6,439 nucleotides of DNA from NCBI GenBank assembly GCA_012516225.1, contig JAAYWX010000394.1, positions 1 to 6,439 of the forward strand. The letters run 5' to 3'. Origin of the DNA: Clostridiales bacterium (lineage in GTDB: Bacteria; Bacillota; Clostridia; Oscillospirales; Oscillospiraceae). Below the pieces are notes generated by a model. The model did not search any database and was not told where the DNA came from. It saw nothing but the letters and a program-made list of their open reading frames with translations. This document shows positions 1 through 6,236 of the stretch, piece after piece. Position 1 is the stretch's first letter; each line of letters opens with the position of its first letter. The position numbers and the translations under genes are program-made.

Positions 1-2
1 CC

Positions 3-620
3 GGTGAGGTTGCCTCCGGGAAAACCGCCCTTGGCCTTGCTCTTACGGGTCTGTTCCCGTACCGCGGCAGCGTACTTTTATGCGGAAAAGAGCTCTCCAG
101 CTATTCTATGTTTGAAAAAAGCCGCCGAATTTCATATATGGGGCATGATCCCCAGCTCCTCAGCGATACTATTTATGAAAATATAACTCTCGGAGAAAAC
201 GGAGATACAGACAAAATCTTAAATCTGGTATGCTTTGATGAGGACATGGAAACCATGCCAGACAGAAAAAACACACTGATCGGTGCCGGAGGCATCCGTC
301 TTTCAGGCGGGCAGCGCGCACGTTTGGCTCTTGCGAGGGCGCTTTACCGCGACAGCAAACTTGTAATCCTTGATGATCCCTTTTCAGCCGTCGATATGGC
401 TACTGAAGACAAGATAATCGACAACATCCGCAAGGGTTTCCCCGGAAGAATAATAATTTTAATTTCTCACAGGCTTTCAGTTTTCCCTCTGACCGAAAAA
501 GTTTTGTTTTTTGAAAACCAAAGTGTGGTTTGTTCGACTCATGAAGAACTGCTCCGGAACAGCCCCTCTTACAGGAAGCTTTGGGAATCCCAGACAGGAG
601 GCGGAATAGATGAACAATGA
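3..620 (+). CDS. ABC exporter half-transporter, ATPase domain only (5' end outside window)
   Basis: This is the C-terminal part (205 residues visible) of an ABC half-transporter. The frame is open to the window edge and begins inside the Walker A motif (GEVASGKT, nt 3-26). The Q-loop lies in the HDPQLL stretch, the signature LSGGQ is at nt 300-314, Walker B LVILDD at nt 360-377, the D-loop SAVD follows, and the switch histidine (ISHR) is at nt 468-470. The residue after the Walker B aspartate is Asp (codon 375-377) instead of the usual catalytic Glu. That is known for the degenerate-site subunit of heterodimeric exporters such as TM287, BmrC and MdlA-like proteins. The membrane domain must lie upstream. 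The stop codon overlaps the start of the next half-transporter by 11 bp, so the two are very likely co-translated partners exporting drugs, lipids or peptides across the cytoplasmic membrane. The substrate cannot be read from the sequence. Confidence 0.93.
   Translation, partial: GEVASGKTALGLALTGLFPYRGSVLLCGKELSSYSMFEKSRRISYMGHDPQLLSDTIYENITLGENGDTDKILNLVCFDEDMETMPDRKNTLIGAGGIRLSGGQRARLALARALYRDSKLVILDDPFSAVDMATEDKIIDNIRKGFPGRIIILISHRLSVFPLTEKVLFFENQSVVCSTHEELLRNSPSYRKLWESQTGGGIDEQ
596..601 (+). promoter_or_regulatory. Ribosome binding site of the second ABC gene
   Basis: AGGAGG lies 8 nt before the ATG at 610, inside the end of the upstream coding region. It fixes the start and shows translation re-initiation within the overlapping gene pair. 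Confidence 0.8.
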
Positions 621-2319
621 GAGCGTCAAAAAATGCGTACTGTCTGTCATTGGCAAGAACCGTACGCTGACCGTGCTGCTCGCTGCCTCGGCTGTCTTCA
701 GAGTTCTTCTCAGTCTTGCGCCGCCGCAGATAATGCGGGTAATAATAGACCGTTATCTTGCGAAAAAGGAAACATCGGGGCTGTTTTTCCCCGCCGCCCT
801 TTATCTCCTTGTTATTGTCCTTACCGGAGCGGTTGATTTCTTCAAAGGTTGGCTTCTAACATTTTTCGGGCAGCGAACCATGCGGGAAATACGGTACGGG
901 ATGATGAAAAAGTCCGGTGCTCTGCCTTCCACTTTTTTTGCAGAAAACTCCCCCGCTTCCGTCTCATCCCGAATAATGACCGACGTTTCAAATGTGGATG
1001 TTCTTTTTTCAGATGGACTTGTCAGCATGGCGGTAGATAGCCTGAAGCTTATAGGCATTATAATATCAATATGGATATTTTCATTCCGGCTGGCTATTGT
1101 CGCTCTGTGTCTGATTCCTATAGTTTTTGCTATAACCCGTTTTTTCAGGATAAGAATGTTCTCGGCGCAGAAAAAAAATTTGGAGCAGCTCGGCCGTGTC
1201 AACGGGCATATAGCCGAAAGCGTAAAAAACATACTTATGGTTAAGCTTTTCTCCAAGGAACGATATATGGAGGAAAAGTACTGCCGCGAACTGAGCGAAA
1301 ATTACAGGACAAACAGCAAAGTCATTTTTTATGATTCCTGCTACGCCCCTGTTATTCAAATAATACGTGCAGTGGTTATCTCAATCGTTGTCATTCTTTC
1401 AGCGGAGCAAATCGGAATGATGGGAATTTCCGTTGGAATGACCGCGGCAACAATCGAACTCATCTCATCCCTTCTGGCTCCCGTTGAAGCTCTCGGTATG
1501 GAGATTCAGAACATCCAGAAAGGCCTTTCCGGAATAAAGCGAATTGACGAATTTTTTGCGCTTCCTGAAGATGAAAAAGACGAAAACTTTACCGCAGAAA
1601 AAGTTATTTCCGCCTGTGGAACACAAGCAGCAGTATATTTTAAAAACTTAAGTTTTTCATATGACGGAAAAGTTTTCGTCCTTAAAAACATGGATGCGGA
1701 AATATCTGCAGGCGAAAGTGTTGTTATCGCCGGGCGTACCGGCGTTGGGAAATCGACTCTGTTCGGTCTTGTTATGGGACTTCTGAAGCCGACCGAGGGA
1801 GAGGTTCTTATCGGAGGGTTTGATGCATCTAAAATTCCGGACAGAGAAAAACGCAGAATATTCGGATATGTGGAGCAGGATTTCCGTTTTGTACCGGGAA
1901 CGGTAGCTGACCAGATAAGTCTTGGAGATCCTTCTATTACTCCGGAAAAAATTTCTGAAATCTGTTCAATGGTTGGACTTGCTGAAAGTATTGAGTCACT
2001 CCCTCTTGGCTATGATACAGTGGTTTCATCCGGCAGCTCTTTCTCTTGGGGACAATGCCAGCTTCTCTCGATAGCGAGAGCTGTCGCAGCCGACCCTAAA
2101 ATTCTCCTTCTTGACGAAATCGCCGCAAATCTTGATTCCTCAACGGAAGAACGAATAATGAGCGTGTTAAAGAGCGTATCAAGCGGCAGAACAGTCTTGT
2201 CCATATCACACCGTGAAAGCGCAATGCTTGGCTGCGATAAACTTATTTACGTTGAAGACGGGAAAATAGTGGCTCAGGGAAACCCTGAAGAAATTTTGTC
2301 AGAGATCAAATCTCAATGA
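610..2319 (+). CDS. ABC exporter half-transporter, permease fused to ATPase
   Basis: A complete 569-aa type IV (MsbA/MdlB-like) half-transporter. The N-terminal membrane domain spans about residues 18-300, with hydrophobic segments near 20-40, 56-76, 135-155, 158-177, 243-266 and 272-295. The ATPase domain runs from about 340 to the end: Walker A GRTGVGKST 375-383, Q-loop Gln423, signature FSWGQ 478-482, Walker B ILLLDE 498-503 with catalytic Glu503, switch His534. The signature departs from LSGGQ (Phe for Leu, Trp for Gly). In a heterodimer this signature would face the Walker A/B of the upstream subunit, which lacks the catalytic Glu. One ATP site would therefore be degenerate and the other (Glu503 plus the partner's LSGGQ) canonical. 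The ATG at 610 is supported by AGGAGG at 596-601, 8 nt upstream. It overlaps the preceding gene by 11 bp and ends at TGA 2317-2319. Family assignment is firm; the exported substrate is unknown. Confidence 0.95.
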   Translation: MNNESVKKCVLSVIGKNRTLTVLLAASAVFRVLLSLAPPQIMRVIIDRYLAKKETSGLFFPAALYLLVIVLTGAVDFFKGWLLTFFGQRTMREIRYGMMKKSGALPSTFFAENSPASVSSRIMTDVSNVDVLFSDGLVSMAVDSLKLIGIIISIWIFSFRLAIVALCLIPIVFAITRFFRIRMFSAQKKNLEQLGRVNGHIAESVKNILMVKLFSKERYMEEKYCRELSENYRTNSKVIFYDSCYAPVIQIIRAVVISIVVILSAEQIGMMGISVGMTAATIELISSLLAPVEALGMEIQNIQKGLSGIKRIDEFFALPEDEKDENFTAEKVISACGTQAAVYFKNLSFSYDGKVFVLKNMDAEISAGESVVIAGRTGVGKSTLFGLVMGLLKPTEGEVLIGGFDASKIPDREKRRIFGYVEQDFRFVPGTVADQISLGDPSITPEKISEICSMVGLAESIESLPLGYDTVVSSGSSFSWGQCQLLSIARAVAADPKILLLDEIAANLDSSTEERIMSVLKSVSSGRTVLSISHRESAMLGCDKLIYVEDGKIVAQGNPEEILSEIKSQ

Positions 2320-2320
2320 G

Positions 2321-2331
2321 TTATGTAAACC
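2321..2331. repeat. Intergenic 11-mer TTATGTAAACC, copy 1
   Basis: Begins one base after the ABC operon stop codon. It is identical to copies at 2408-2418 and 4129-4139, all in the same orientation and all between genes. Confidence 0.5.
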
Positions 2332-2407
2332 TGGGGATGAGTGCTATCAACGGTGCATTTTTTGCATTTATATATCATATAAACCTTTAAAAGCATAATT
2401 TAATTTA

Positions 2408-2418
2408 TTATGTAAACC
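2408..2418. repeat. Intergenic 11-mer TTATGTAAACC, copy 2
   Basis: It shares its final base with the outer end of the 2418-2460 terminator hairpin. It also shares the preceding A with copy 3, making a 12-base match. Confidence 0.5.
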
Positions 2419-2460
2419 AACAAAAATGGGAACCGGAATTCCGATTCCCATTTTTTGTTG
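2418..2460. terminator. Long hairpin, probable bidirectional terminator
   Basis: A nearly symmetrical inverted repeat sits between two converging genes. The left arm reads CAACAAAAATGGGAA and the right arm TTCCCATTTTTTGTTG, around the palindromic centre GGAATTCC, with one mismatch and one extra base in the A/T run. Because the outer arms are A-rich on one side and T-rich on the other, each strand has a GC-containing stem followed by a U-rich tract. It can therefore stop transcription of the ABC operon (plus, ending 2319) and of the peptidase gene (minus, ending 2528). Confidence 0.85.
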
Positions 2461-2527
2461 ATCTTTATTACTATAACTATGGTCATCCTGAATACTTACC
2501 TATCAAATAGCCTAAGTTTTTCGATAC

Positions 2528-3961
2528 CTATCCCAATTTTGCAAGTTTTTCCAAAAGTGCCGAAGTAAACAGCCACATTCTCTCAATTGATTCTATATTC
2601 GCCTTTTCCTGTGGCGTGTGTACATCCGAAATGTCTGGGCCATAAGAAATTATGTCAACTCCAGAAATGTTTTTATCAAAGTAGCCGCACTCCAGCCCCG
2701 CATGTATTGCGCGAGTCTGTGCTTTTTTGCCGAAAAGCTCCTCATAAGTTTTCATGGCAAGCTCCCTCAGCGGCGAATTTTCTCTGTATTCCCACTGGGG
2801 ATAGTCTGCTGAACAGCAGCTAATTCCTCCGCACAAATCGGCAACGGCCTTATATTTGGCCCGCAATTCCGCCTTACGGCTTCCTACGCTGCTGCGAGTG
2901 GAAGAAAATATGGCAAGTTCGTTTTCGCTTTCTTCCAGGTATGCGGGGTTCGCGGATGTTTCCACCAGTTCGGGAATATCATGGCTCATGCTGATTACTC
3001 CGCATGGTATGAGCATAAGCGCCGCGGCAACTTTTTTCCCGCTTTCTTCATTGTAGCAGAACGCCCTGAGCTTTTCTCCGCGGGCAGTTTTTATGCATAT
3101 AGTGTCCCTGCCGCCATACTCGCTTTTGAACTCAGCCTCCATGTCTTTTATTGCTCTTTCAACCTCGTCTATCCTTGCTTCCTCAACAAAAAGCTCCGCC
3201 GCCGCGTTATTGGCTATCGCGTTTGTTTTGCCTTCAGACTTCAGAGAAGCAATGCGCACATCAGCGGAAATTCTCGAAAGAAGCCTGCCCAGCAAAGACA
3301 ATGCGTTTGCCCTGCCTTCGTTAATCTCCATTCCGGAATGTCCGCCTTTCAGTCCGCTAATGTTTACGGTAAGAGAAACACGTCCTTCCAGATTTTCACG
3401 CACAATAGGAATCCGGATTTCGTTCCTGAATGCTCCGGCACAGCTTGTATAAAATACACCTTCATCCTCCGTGTCTATGTTCAGCAGATATTTTCCCTTC
3501 AACTTGGAGTAGTCAAGATTAGCCGCACCTATCAGCCCCACTTCTTCGGAAACGGTAAAAACAGCTTCAATATCCGGATGGAGTATATCGCCGCTGTCAA
3601 GAAGCGCAAGCGCATATGCGACTGCAATTCCGTTGTCAGCTCCTAAAGATGTTCCTTCAGCAGTCAGCCATCCATCCTTATAGACCAGACTTAATCCGTC
3701 CTCATATTGCCTTCGGCATCCGCTTTCGCGGACATATACCATATCCGTATGCCCTTGAATTATAACCGGCGCGCAGGTACAACCGGGAACAGTCGCAGGC
3801 TTTTTTATTATAACGTTGAAGCAGTTATCTCGAAAGGCTTCAAGTCCACGCTCTGCCGCGAAATGAAGCAGGTAATCGCTTATGGCTTTCTCGTCGCCGC
3901 TGCTTCTGGGGATACGCGATATATCCTCGAAAAAACGGAACACTTTTTCCGTGCTTTTCAT
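2528..3961 (-). CDS. pepD: Cytosolic aminoacyl-histidine (Xaa-His) dipeptidase, M20 family
   Basis: A 477-aa metallopeptidase of the M20C/PepD family, the usual full length (about 480-490 aa). It hydrolyses Xaa-His dipeptides such as carnosine, and often other dipeptides, in the cytoplasm with two Zn ions. Motifs, assigned by comparison with known PepD proteins: GHTDMV with metal ligand His71 and Asp73; GADNG with bridging Asp109; SEE with general base Glu139 and ligand Glu140; NIDTED with Asp163; and a C-terminal DVHTP with His448. All expected metal and catalytic residues are present. No signal peptide is seen. The ATG (complement of 3959-3961) is preceded by an AAGGAAGGA ribosome site. It is transcribed alone, convergent with the ABC genes and downstream of the biotin operon, with its own promoter (4063-4091). 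It ends at TAG and presumably uses the hairpin at 2418-2460. A role in peptide scavenging is inferred from the family. Confidence 0.95.
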   Translation of the reverse strand: MKSTEKVFRFFEDISRIPRSSGDEKAISDYLLHFAAERGLEAFRDNCFNVIIKKPATVPGCTCAPVIIQGHTDMVYVRESGCRRQYEDGLSLVYKDGWLTAEGTSLGADNGIAVAYALALLDSGDILHPDIEAVFTVSEEVGLIGAANLDYSKLKGKYLLNIDTEDEGVFYTSCAGAFRNEIRIPIVRENLEGRVSLTVNISGLKGGHSGMEINEGRANALSLLGRLLSRISADVRIASLKSEGKTNAIANNAAAELFVEEARIDEVERAIKDMEAEFKSEYGGRDTICIKTARGEKLRAFCYNEESGKKVAAALMLIPCGVISMSHDIPELVETSANPAYLEESENELAIFSSTRSSVGSRKAELRAKYKAVADLCGGISCCSADYPQWEYRENSPLRELAMKTYEELFGKKAQTRAIHAGLECGYFDKNISGVDIISYGPDISDVHTPQEKANIESIERMWLFTSALLEKLAKLG

Positions 3962-3984
3962 TTACATCCTTCCTTTCGGTGCCC

Positions 3985-4029
3985 ATGCGGAAGCATCTCC
4001 GCATTTTCGTCCGGCATATCTTAGCCGGA
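3985..4029 (-). promoter_or_regulatory. Two tandem hairpins in the pepD leader
   Basis: Within the untranslated leader of pepD are two perfect inverted repeats. The first has arms 4010-4015 and 4024-4029 (TCCGGC/GCCGGA, 8-nt loop). The second has arms 3985-3991 and 3998-4004 (ATGCGGA/TCCGCAT, 6-nt loop). The second ends about 15 nt before the ribosome site. Neither is followed by a T run, so they are not obvious terminators. They may stabilise the mRNA or bind a regulator. They do not resemble any riboswitch class I recognise. Confidence 0.45.
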
Positions 4030-4062
4030 TGGCGGTAATATAATTTTAATTTCCAATTTTTA

Positions 4063-4091
4063 ATTATATACCCTTGTATCAATAAGTGCAA
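4063..4091 (-). promoter_or_regulatory. Sigma-A-type promoter for pepD
   Basis: Read on the minus strand: TTGCAC (4091-4086), a 17-bp spacer, then TATAAT (4068-4063). The -10 is a perfect match and the -35 matches four of six. Transcription would start near 4056, giving a leader of about 95 nt before the pepD start. The -35 touches the inverted repeat at 4091-4127. Confidence 0.7.
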
Positions 4092-4127
4092 TAATCGCAC
4101 CGGTCGTTATTTTTCCGGTGCGATTAT
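4091..4127 (-). terminator. Perfect 13-bp inverted repeat after bioY, possible terminator
   Basis: Arms ATAATCGCACCGG (4091-4103) and CCGGTGCGATTAT (4115-4127) pair perfectly around an 11-nt loop, about 40 nt past the bioY stop. Position suggests a transcription terminator for birA-bioY. However, the minus-strand sequence after the stem (TGCACTTATTG) lacks a proper U tract, so intrinsic termination would be weak. The repeat also abuts the pepD -35 box, so it could instead be an operator for pepD. The type is therefore tentative. Confidence 0.5.
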
Positions 4128-4128
4128 A

Positions 4129-4139
4129 TTATGTAAACC
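4129..4139. repeat. Intergenic 11-mer TTATGTAAACC, copy 3
   Basis: Lies directly outside the 4091-4127 inverted repeat and downstream of bioY. Its TGTAAACC core resembles a BirA half-site of the enteric type, but no inverted partner is found at 14-16 bp. Confidence 0.5.
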
Positions 4140-4166
4140 TATTTGCGTCAGTTGACCTGTTCTATA

Positions 4167-4733
4167 TCAAGCAGAGACAAAAATTTTTCTGGTTAAGGGC
4201 AGCAGTCTTTTTGCGAGCACGGCACTTATCAGACATGAAACTATGTCGCCCGGGGCACAGAGCAAAACTCCGGAAATTAAAAGAGCTTTGACGCTTACCG
4301 GTTTGGCAAGGTAGTAGTTTGACATGAAATAAAAATATACAAGTCCCATCAAGTAGACGACCGCCATATTTGCCAGTCCCGCAAGGATGAAGGATTTTAT
4401 ATCTTTTTTGCCGCGCTCCGCTATAAGTCCTGCAAGCCATGTTCCTCCTGCAAATCCAATAATATATCCAAAAGTCGGCTTAAATATATAGCCCGGTCCA
4501 CCGCCAGAAGCGAAGATCGGTATTCCGGCAAGGCCTATAAAAATATATAGGCATACGGAAATAAGTCCCTTTCGCTTTCCGAGCATAAGCCCGGCAAGAT
4601 TGGTGAACATAAATTGAAGTGTTATAGGCACATAAGGTATCTGTATCTTCATAAAGGCTCCCGCAGCTATCAGAGCGGTAAAAAGCGCGCAGAATACCAT
4701 TCCCCTTACATCAATAAATTTTTTCTTTTCCAT
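4167..4733 (-). CDS. bioY: Biotin uptake protein BioY (ECF transporter S component)
   Basis: A 188-aa, highly hydrophobic membrane protein of usual BioY length. It binds biotin as the substrate-specific subunit of an energy-coupling-factor transporter. Family hallmarks are VPITLQ (residues 35-40) and the glycine/proline-rich stretch at about 67-94 (GLAGIPIF, then GGGPGY, then the FGYIIGF segment). Hydrophobic segments lie near 11-30, 38-52, 57-74, 84-106, 113-138 and 146-176, consistent with six helices. The ATG (complement of 4731-4733) follows GGAGAG about 11 nt upstream and lies 26 bp after birA, so the two form an operon. No EcfA/EcfT gene is in the window. As in many Firmicutes it may use a shared energizing module encoded elsewhere, which is inference. 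Confidence 0.95.
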   Translation of the reverse strand: MEKKKFIDVRGMVFCALFTALIAAGAFMKIQIPYVPITLQFMFTNLAGLMLGKRKGLISVCLYIFIGLAGIPIFASGGGPGYIFKPTFGYIIGFAGGTWLAGLIAERGKKDIKSFILAGLANMAVVYLMGLVYFYFMSNYYLAKPVSVKALLISGVLLCAPGDIVSCLISAVLAKRLLPLTRKIFVSA

Positions 4734-4759
4734 TCAAAAATCACTCTCTCCATTATTTT

Positions 4760-5734
4760 TCAAGATTTCAGACTGCCGATAGATACTTCTCCGCTGCTAA
4801 GTATCATTTCTTCTCCCGATTTAAGCCGGACAAGCAGGTTTCCCATATCATTAATTCCTGTAACCACCGCACAGAAAACATCATTGCCCCGCCTGAAACT
4901 GATTTCTTTTCCAAACATCAGCGACTTTCTTCTGTACTCATTTATGATTTCCTCATCTTCAAGTTTTCCGAAGCTCTCCAGTATCCCGACTGCTATCTCC
5001 GCGGCAAGCCAATTGCGGGATAAGCCTTCCACTCCGAGCGATCCGACAATTCCCCGCAGTTCCGGCGGTAAAAGAGCCTCATCTATGCTGCAGTCAATGC
5101 CCGTTCCCACGACAATGCTTTCTACCCCGCCGCTTTCAAAATCAGTGACAGCCTCGGTCAGAATACCGCAAACCTTTTTTCCATCAAGAGTAATGTCGTT
5201 AACCCACTTTATCTGCGGATGCAGAGAGGTTAATTTTTCAATTGCCCTGCATACGGCTACGGCCGCCGCAATAGTTATTTTCTGAAGGTCTGACATCACA
5301 TTTGACGGACGCAAAATAATGCTCATATAAAGTCCCGCTCCGCGCGGAGAGAAAAACCTTTTCCCATATCTGCCGCGTCCCGCTGTCTGCTCCTCGGCGA
5401 GAACCATTGTGCCGTGAGATGCTCCTGCAAGCGAAAGCTTCTTTGCCTGCGTATTTGTCGAGTCTATGGTTTCTTCCACATATATCGGCAAATGTCTCAA
5501 GCGCTCCGGAAGGCGAACCCTTATCCCCTCCTCGGAAAGCCTGTCGCTTTTTATGTCCAGCATATACCCTTTATTCTTGACTGCGAGTATTTTATGCCCG
5601 TCATCCTCAAGACTTTTCATAGCTTTCCAGACAGCCGTTCTTGAAAGGTTAAGTGTTTCGGCAAGCTCCCGCCCAGAAACAAAGCGCCCTTTTTCATTTT
5701 CCAGAATTGATAAAATATCGTTTTTAGTCGACAA
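4760..5734 (-). CDS. birA: Bifunctional biotin-protein ligase and biotin operon repressor
   Basis: A 324-aa class II BirA. It activates biotin to biotinyl-AMP and attaches it to acceptor lysines of biotin carboxyl-carrier proteins; with biotinyl-AMP bound it represses biotin genes. Domain order: N-terminal winged helix-turn-helix (about 5-60, recognition region SRTAVWKAM at 31-39), catalytic domain (about 85-275) and C-terminal SH3-like domain (about 278-324). Catalytic marks are DSTN 91-94, the biotinyl-AMP loop GRGRYGK 119-125, KWVND 176-180, and GKKVCGIL 185-192 where Lys187 matches the essential Lys183 of the E. coli enzyme. GTGID at 210-214 replaces the usual GxGIN, a mild oddity. The start is TTG (complement of 5732-5734), chosen because AAAGGAGGGG (5750-5741) lies 7 nt upstream and the domain begins there. 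It is first in the operon with bioY and probably autoregulated through the operator at 5798-5829. Confidence 0.96.
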   Translation of the reverse strand: MSTKNDILSILENEKGRFVSGRELAETLNLSRTAVWKAMKSLEDDGHKILAVKNKGYMLDIKSDRLSEEGIRVRLPERLRHLPIYVEETIDSTNTQAKKLSLAGASHGTMVLAEEQTAGRGRYGKRFFSPRGAGLYMSIILRPSNVMSDLQKITIAAAVAVCRAIEKLTSLHPQIKWVNDITLDGKKVCGILTEAVTDFESGGVESIVVGTGIDCSIDEALLPPELRGIVGSLGVEGLSRNWLAAEIAVGILESFGKLEDEEIINEYRRKSLMFGKEISFRRGNDVFCAVVTGINDMGNLLVRLKSGEEMILSSGEVSIGSLKS

Positions 5735-5740
5735 AAAGTA

Positions 5741-5750
5741 CCCCTCCTTT
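5741..5750 (-). promoter_or_regulatory. Ribosome binding site of birA, fixing a TTG start
   Basis: AAAGGAGGGG on the minus strand ends 7 nt before the TTG start codon. This strong site supports TTG, not a later codon, as the true start. Confidence 0.8.
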
Positions 5751-5775
5751 CTTTACCCAAGCTTTAATGGAACTG

Positions 5776-5804
5776 ATTTTACAGCATATCAGAAGAATTG
5801 TCAA
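5776..5804 (-). promoter_or_regulatory. Sigma-A promoter of birA-bioY
   Basis: On the minus strand: TTGACA (5804-5799), a 17-bp spacer, TAAAAT (5781-5776). This is a consensus -35, optimal spacing and a five-of-six -10. The predicted start is near 5769, giving a leader of about 35 nt. The -35 box lies inside one half-site of the BirA operator, the arrangement expected for direct repression. Confidence 0.85.
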
Positions 5805-5829
5805 CCATAATATTATTTTAGGTTAACTG
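5798..5829. promoter_or_regulatory. Probable BirA operator
   Basis: Half-site TTGTCAACC (5798-5806), a 14-bp A/T spacer, and half-site GGTTAACTG (5821-5829). The halves are inverted copies (GTyAACC/GGTTrAC). Known bacterial BirA operators have this form: GTTAACC- or GTAAACC-like halves separated by roughly 14-16 bp. The position across the -35 of the birA-bioY promoter makes the assignment persuasive. A third half-site (GTTAACC, 5829-5835) overlaps the distal half to make a perfect 17-bp palindrome at 5820-5836. Confidence 0.8.
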
Positions 5830-5848
5830 TTAACCTGTTACCGGTTCC

Positions 5849-5878
5849 GAATGAAAGGCAGGCTTGAGGGTAATACTA
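5849..5878 (+). promoter_or_regulatory. Forespore (sigma-F/sigma-G type) promoter of the sigG fragment
   Basis: GAATG (5849-5853) followed after 18 bp by AATACTA (5872-5878) fits the sigma-G consensus (GHATR, then CATnnTA) with one mismatch. The same region read as GAATG, 15 bp, GGTAATACT (5869-5877) fits the sigma-F type -10 (GGnnAnAnT). In Bacillus, sigG is transcribed first by sigma-F and then by its own product, so overlapping motifs are expected. The predicted start falls about 10 nt before the ribosome site. Confidence 0.55.
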
Positions 5879-5909
5879 TCCAATATCCATCGTTAGGGAG
5901 GTAATTCTA

Positions 5910-6212
5910 TTGCTGAACAAGGTAGAGATTTGCGGTGTCAACACAGCGAGACTCAAAGTACTGAAGAACGATGAAACCATGGAGCTTTTGCGCTTGGCAA
6001 AGGAGGGCGATAAAGAAGCGCGCGACAGGCTGATTTCAGGCAATCTTCGGCTTGTGCTGTCTGTTATACAAAAATTCGCCTCAAGAGGCGAAAATGTGGA
6101 TGACCTTTTTCAGGTCGGCTGCATAGGCTTAATAAAAGCAATAGACAACTTTGACATCAACCAACCGGTTCGTTTTTCTACCTATGGCGTTCCGATGACT
6201 GTCTTATGTTGA
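5910..6212 (+). pseudogene. sigG: Truncated sporulation sigma factor SigG (N-terminal fragment)
   Basis: A 100-aa reading frame whose first 96 or so residues match the N terminus of sigma-G, the late forespore RNA polymerase sigma factor (normally about 255-260 aa). It has the diagnostic start NKVEICGVNT (residues 3-12), GNLRLVLSVIQ (44-54), region 2.1-2.2 DDLFQVGCIGLIKAIDNFD (65-83) and the beginning of region 2.3, FSTYGVPM (89-96). It then reads TVLC and stops, where family members continue with (I)IGEIRRYLRD. Regions 2.4, 3 and 4 are missing, and none of the next 120 bp encodes them in any frame. The TTG start (5910-5912) is supported by GGGAGG at 5896-5901, 8 nt upstream. Promoter, ribosome site and coding part show no decay, so the break is recent or maintained. 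It could bind core polymerase but should not recognise promoters. Whether a full sigG exists elsewhere is unknown. It is divergent from birA. Confidence 0.85.
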
Positions 6213-6236
6213 AAATAATATTTATCCTTCTCGTGC

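Noticed and set aside
801..1359. Minus-strand open frames opposite the ABC membrane domain
   Set aside because: No family resemblance; they overlap a complete ABC gene whose frame has a firm ribosome site and all motifs.
2981..3646. Long plus-strand open frame of 221 codons opposite the dipeptidase gene
   Set aside because: It lies wholly within pepD on the other strand, has no recognisable motif, and pepD carries complete catalytic motifs and expression signals.
4128..4160. TGTAAACC downstream of bioY as a BirA operator half
   Set aside because: No inverted GGTTTACA-like partner occurs at 14-16 bp, and the same 11-mer appears after the unrelated ABC operon.
4614..5285. Plus-strand open frame of 223 codons opposite bioY and birA
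   Set aside because: Low-complexity, serine- and proline-rich translation typical of an antisense shadow; both minus-strand genes are well supported.
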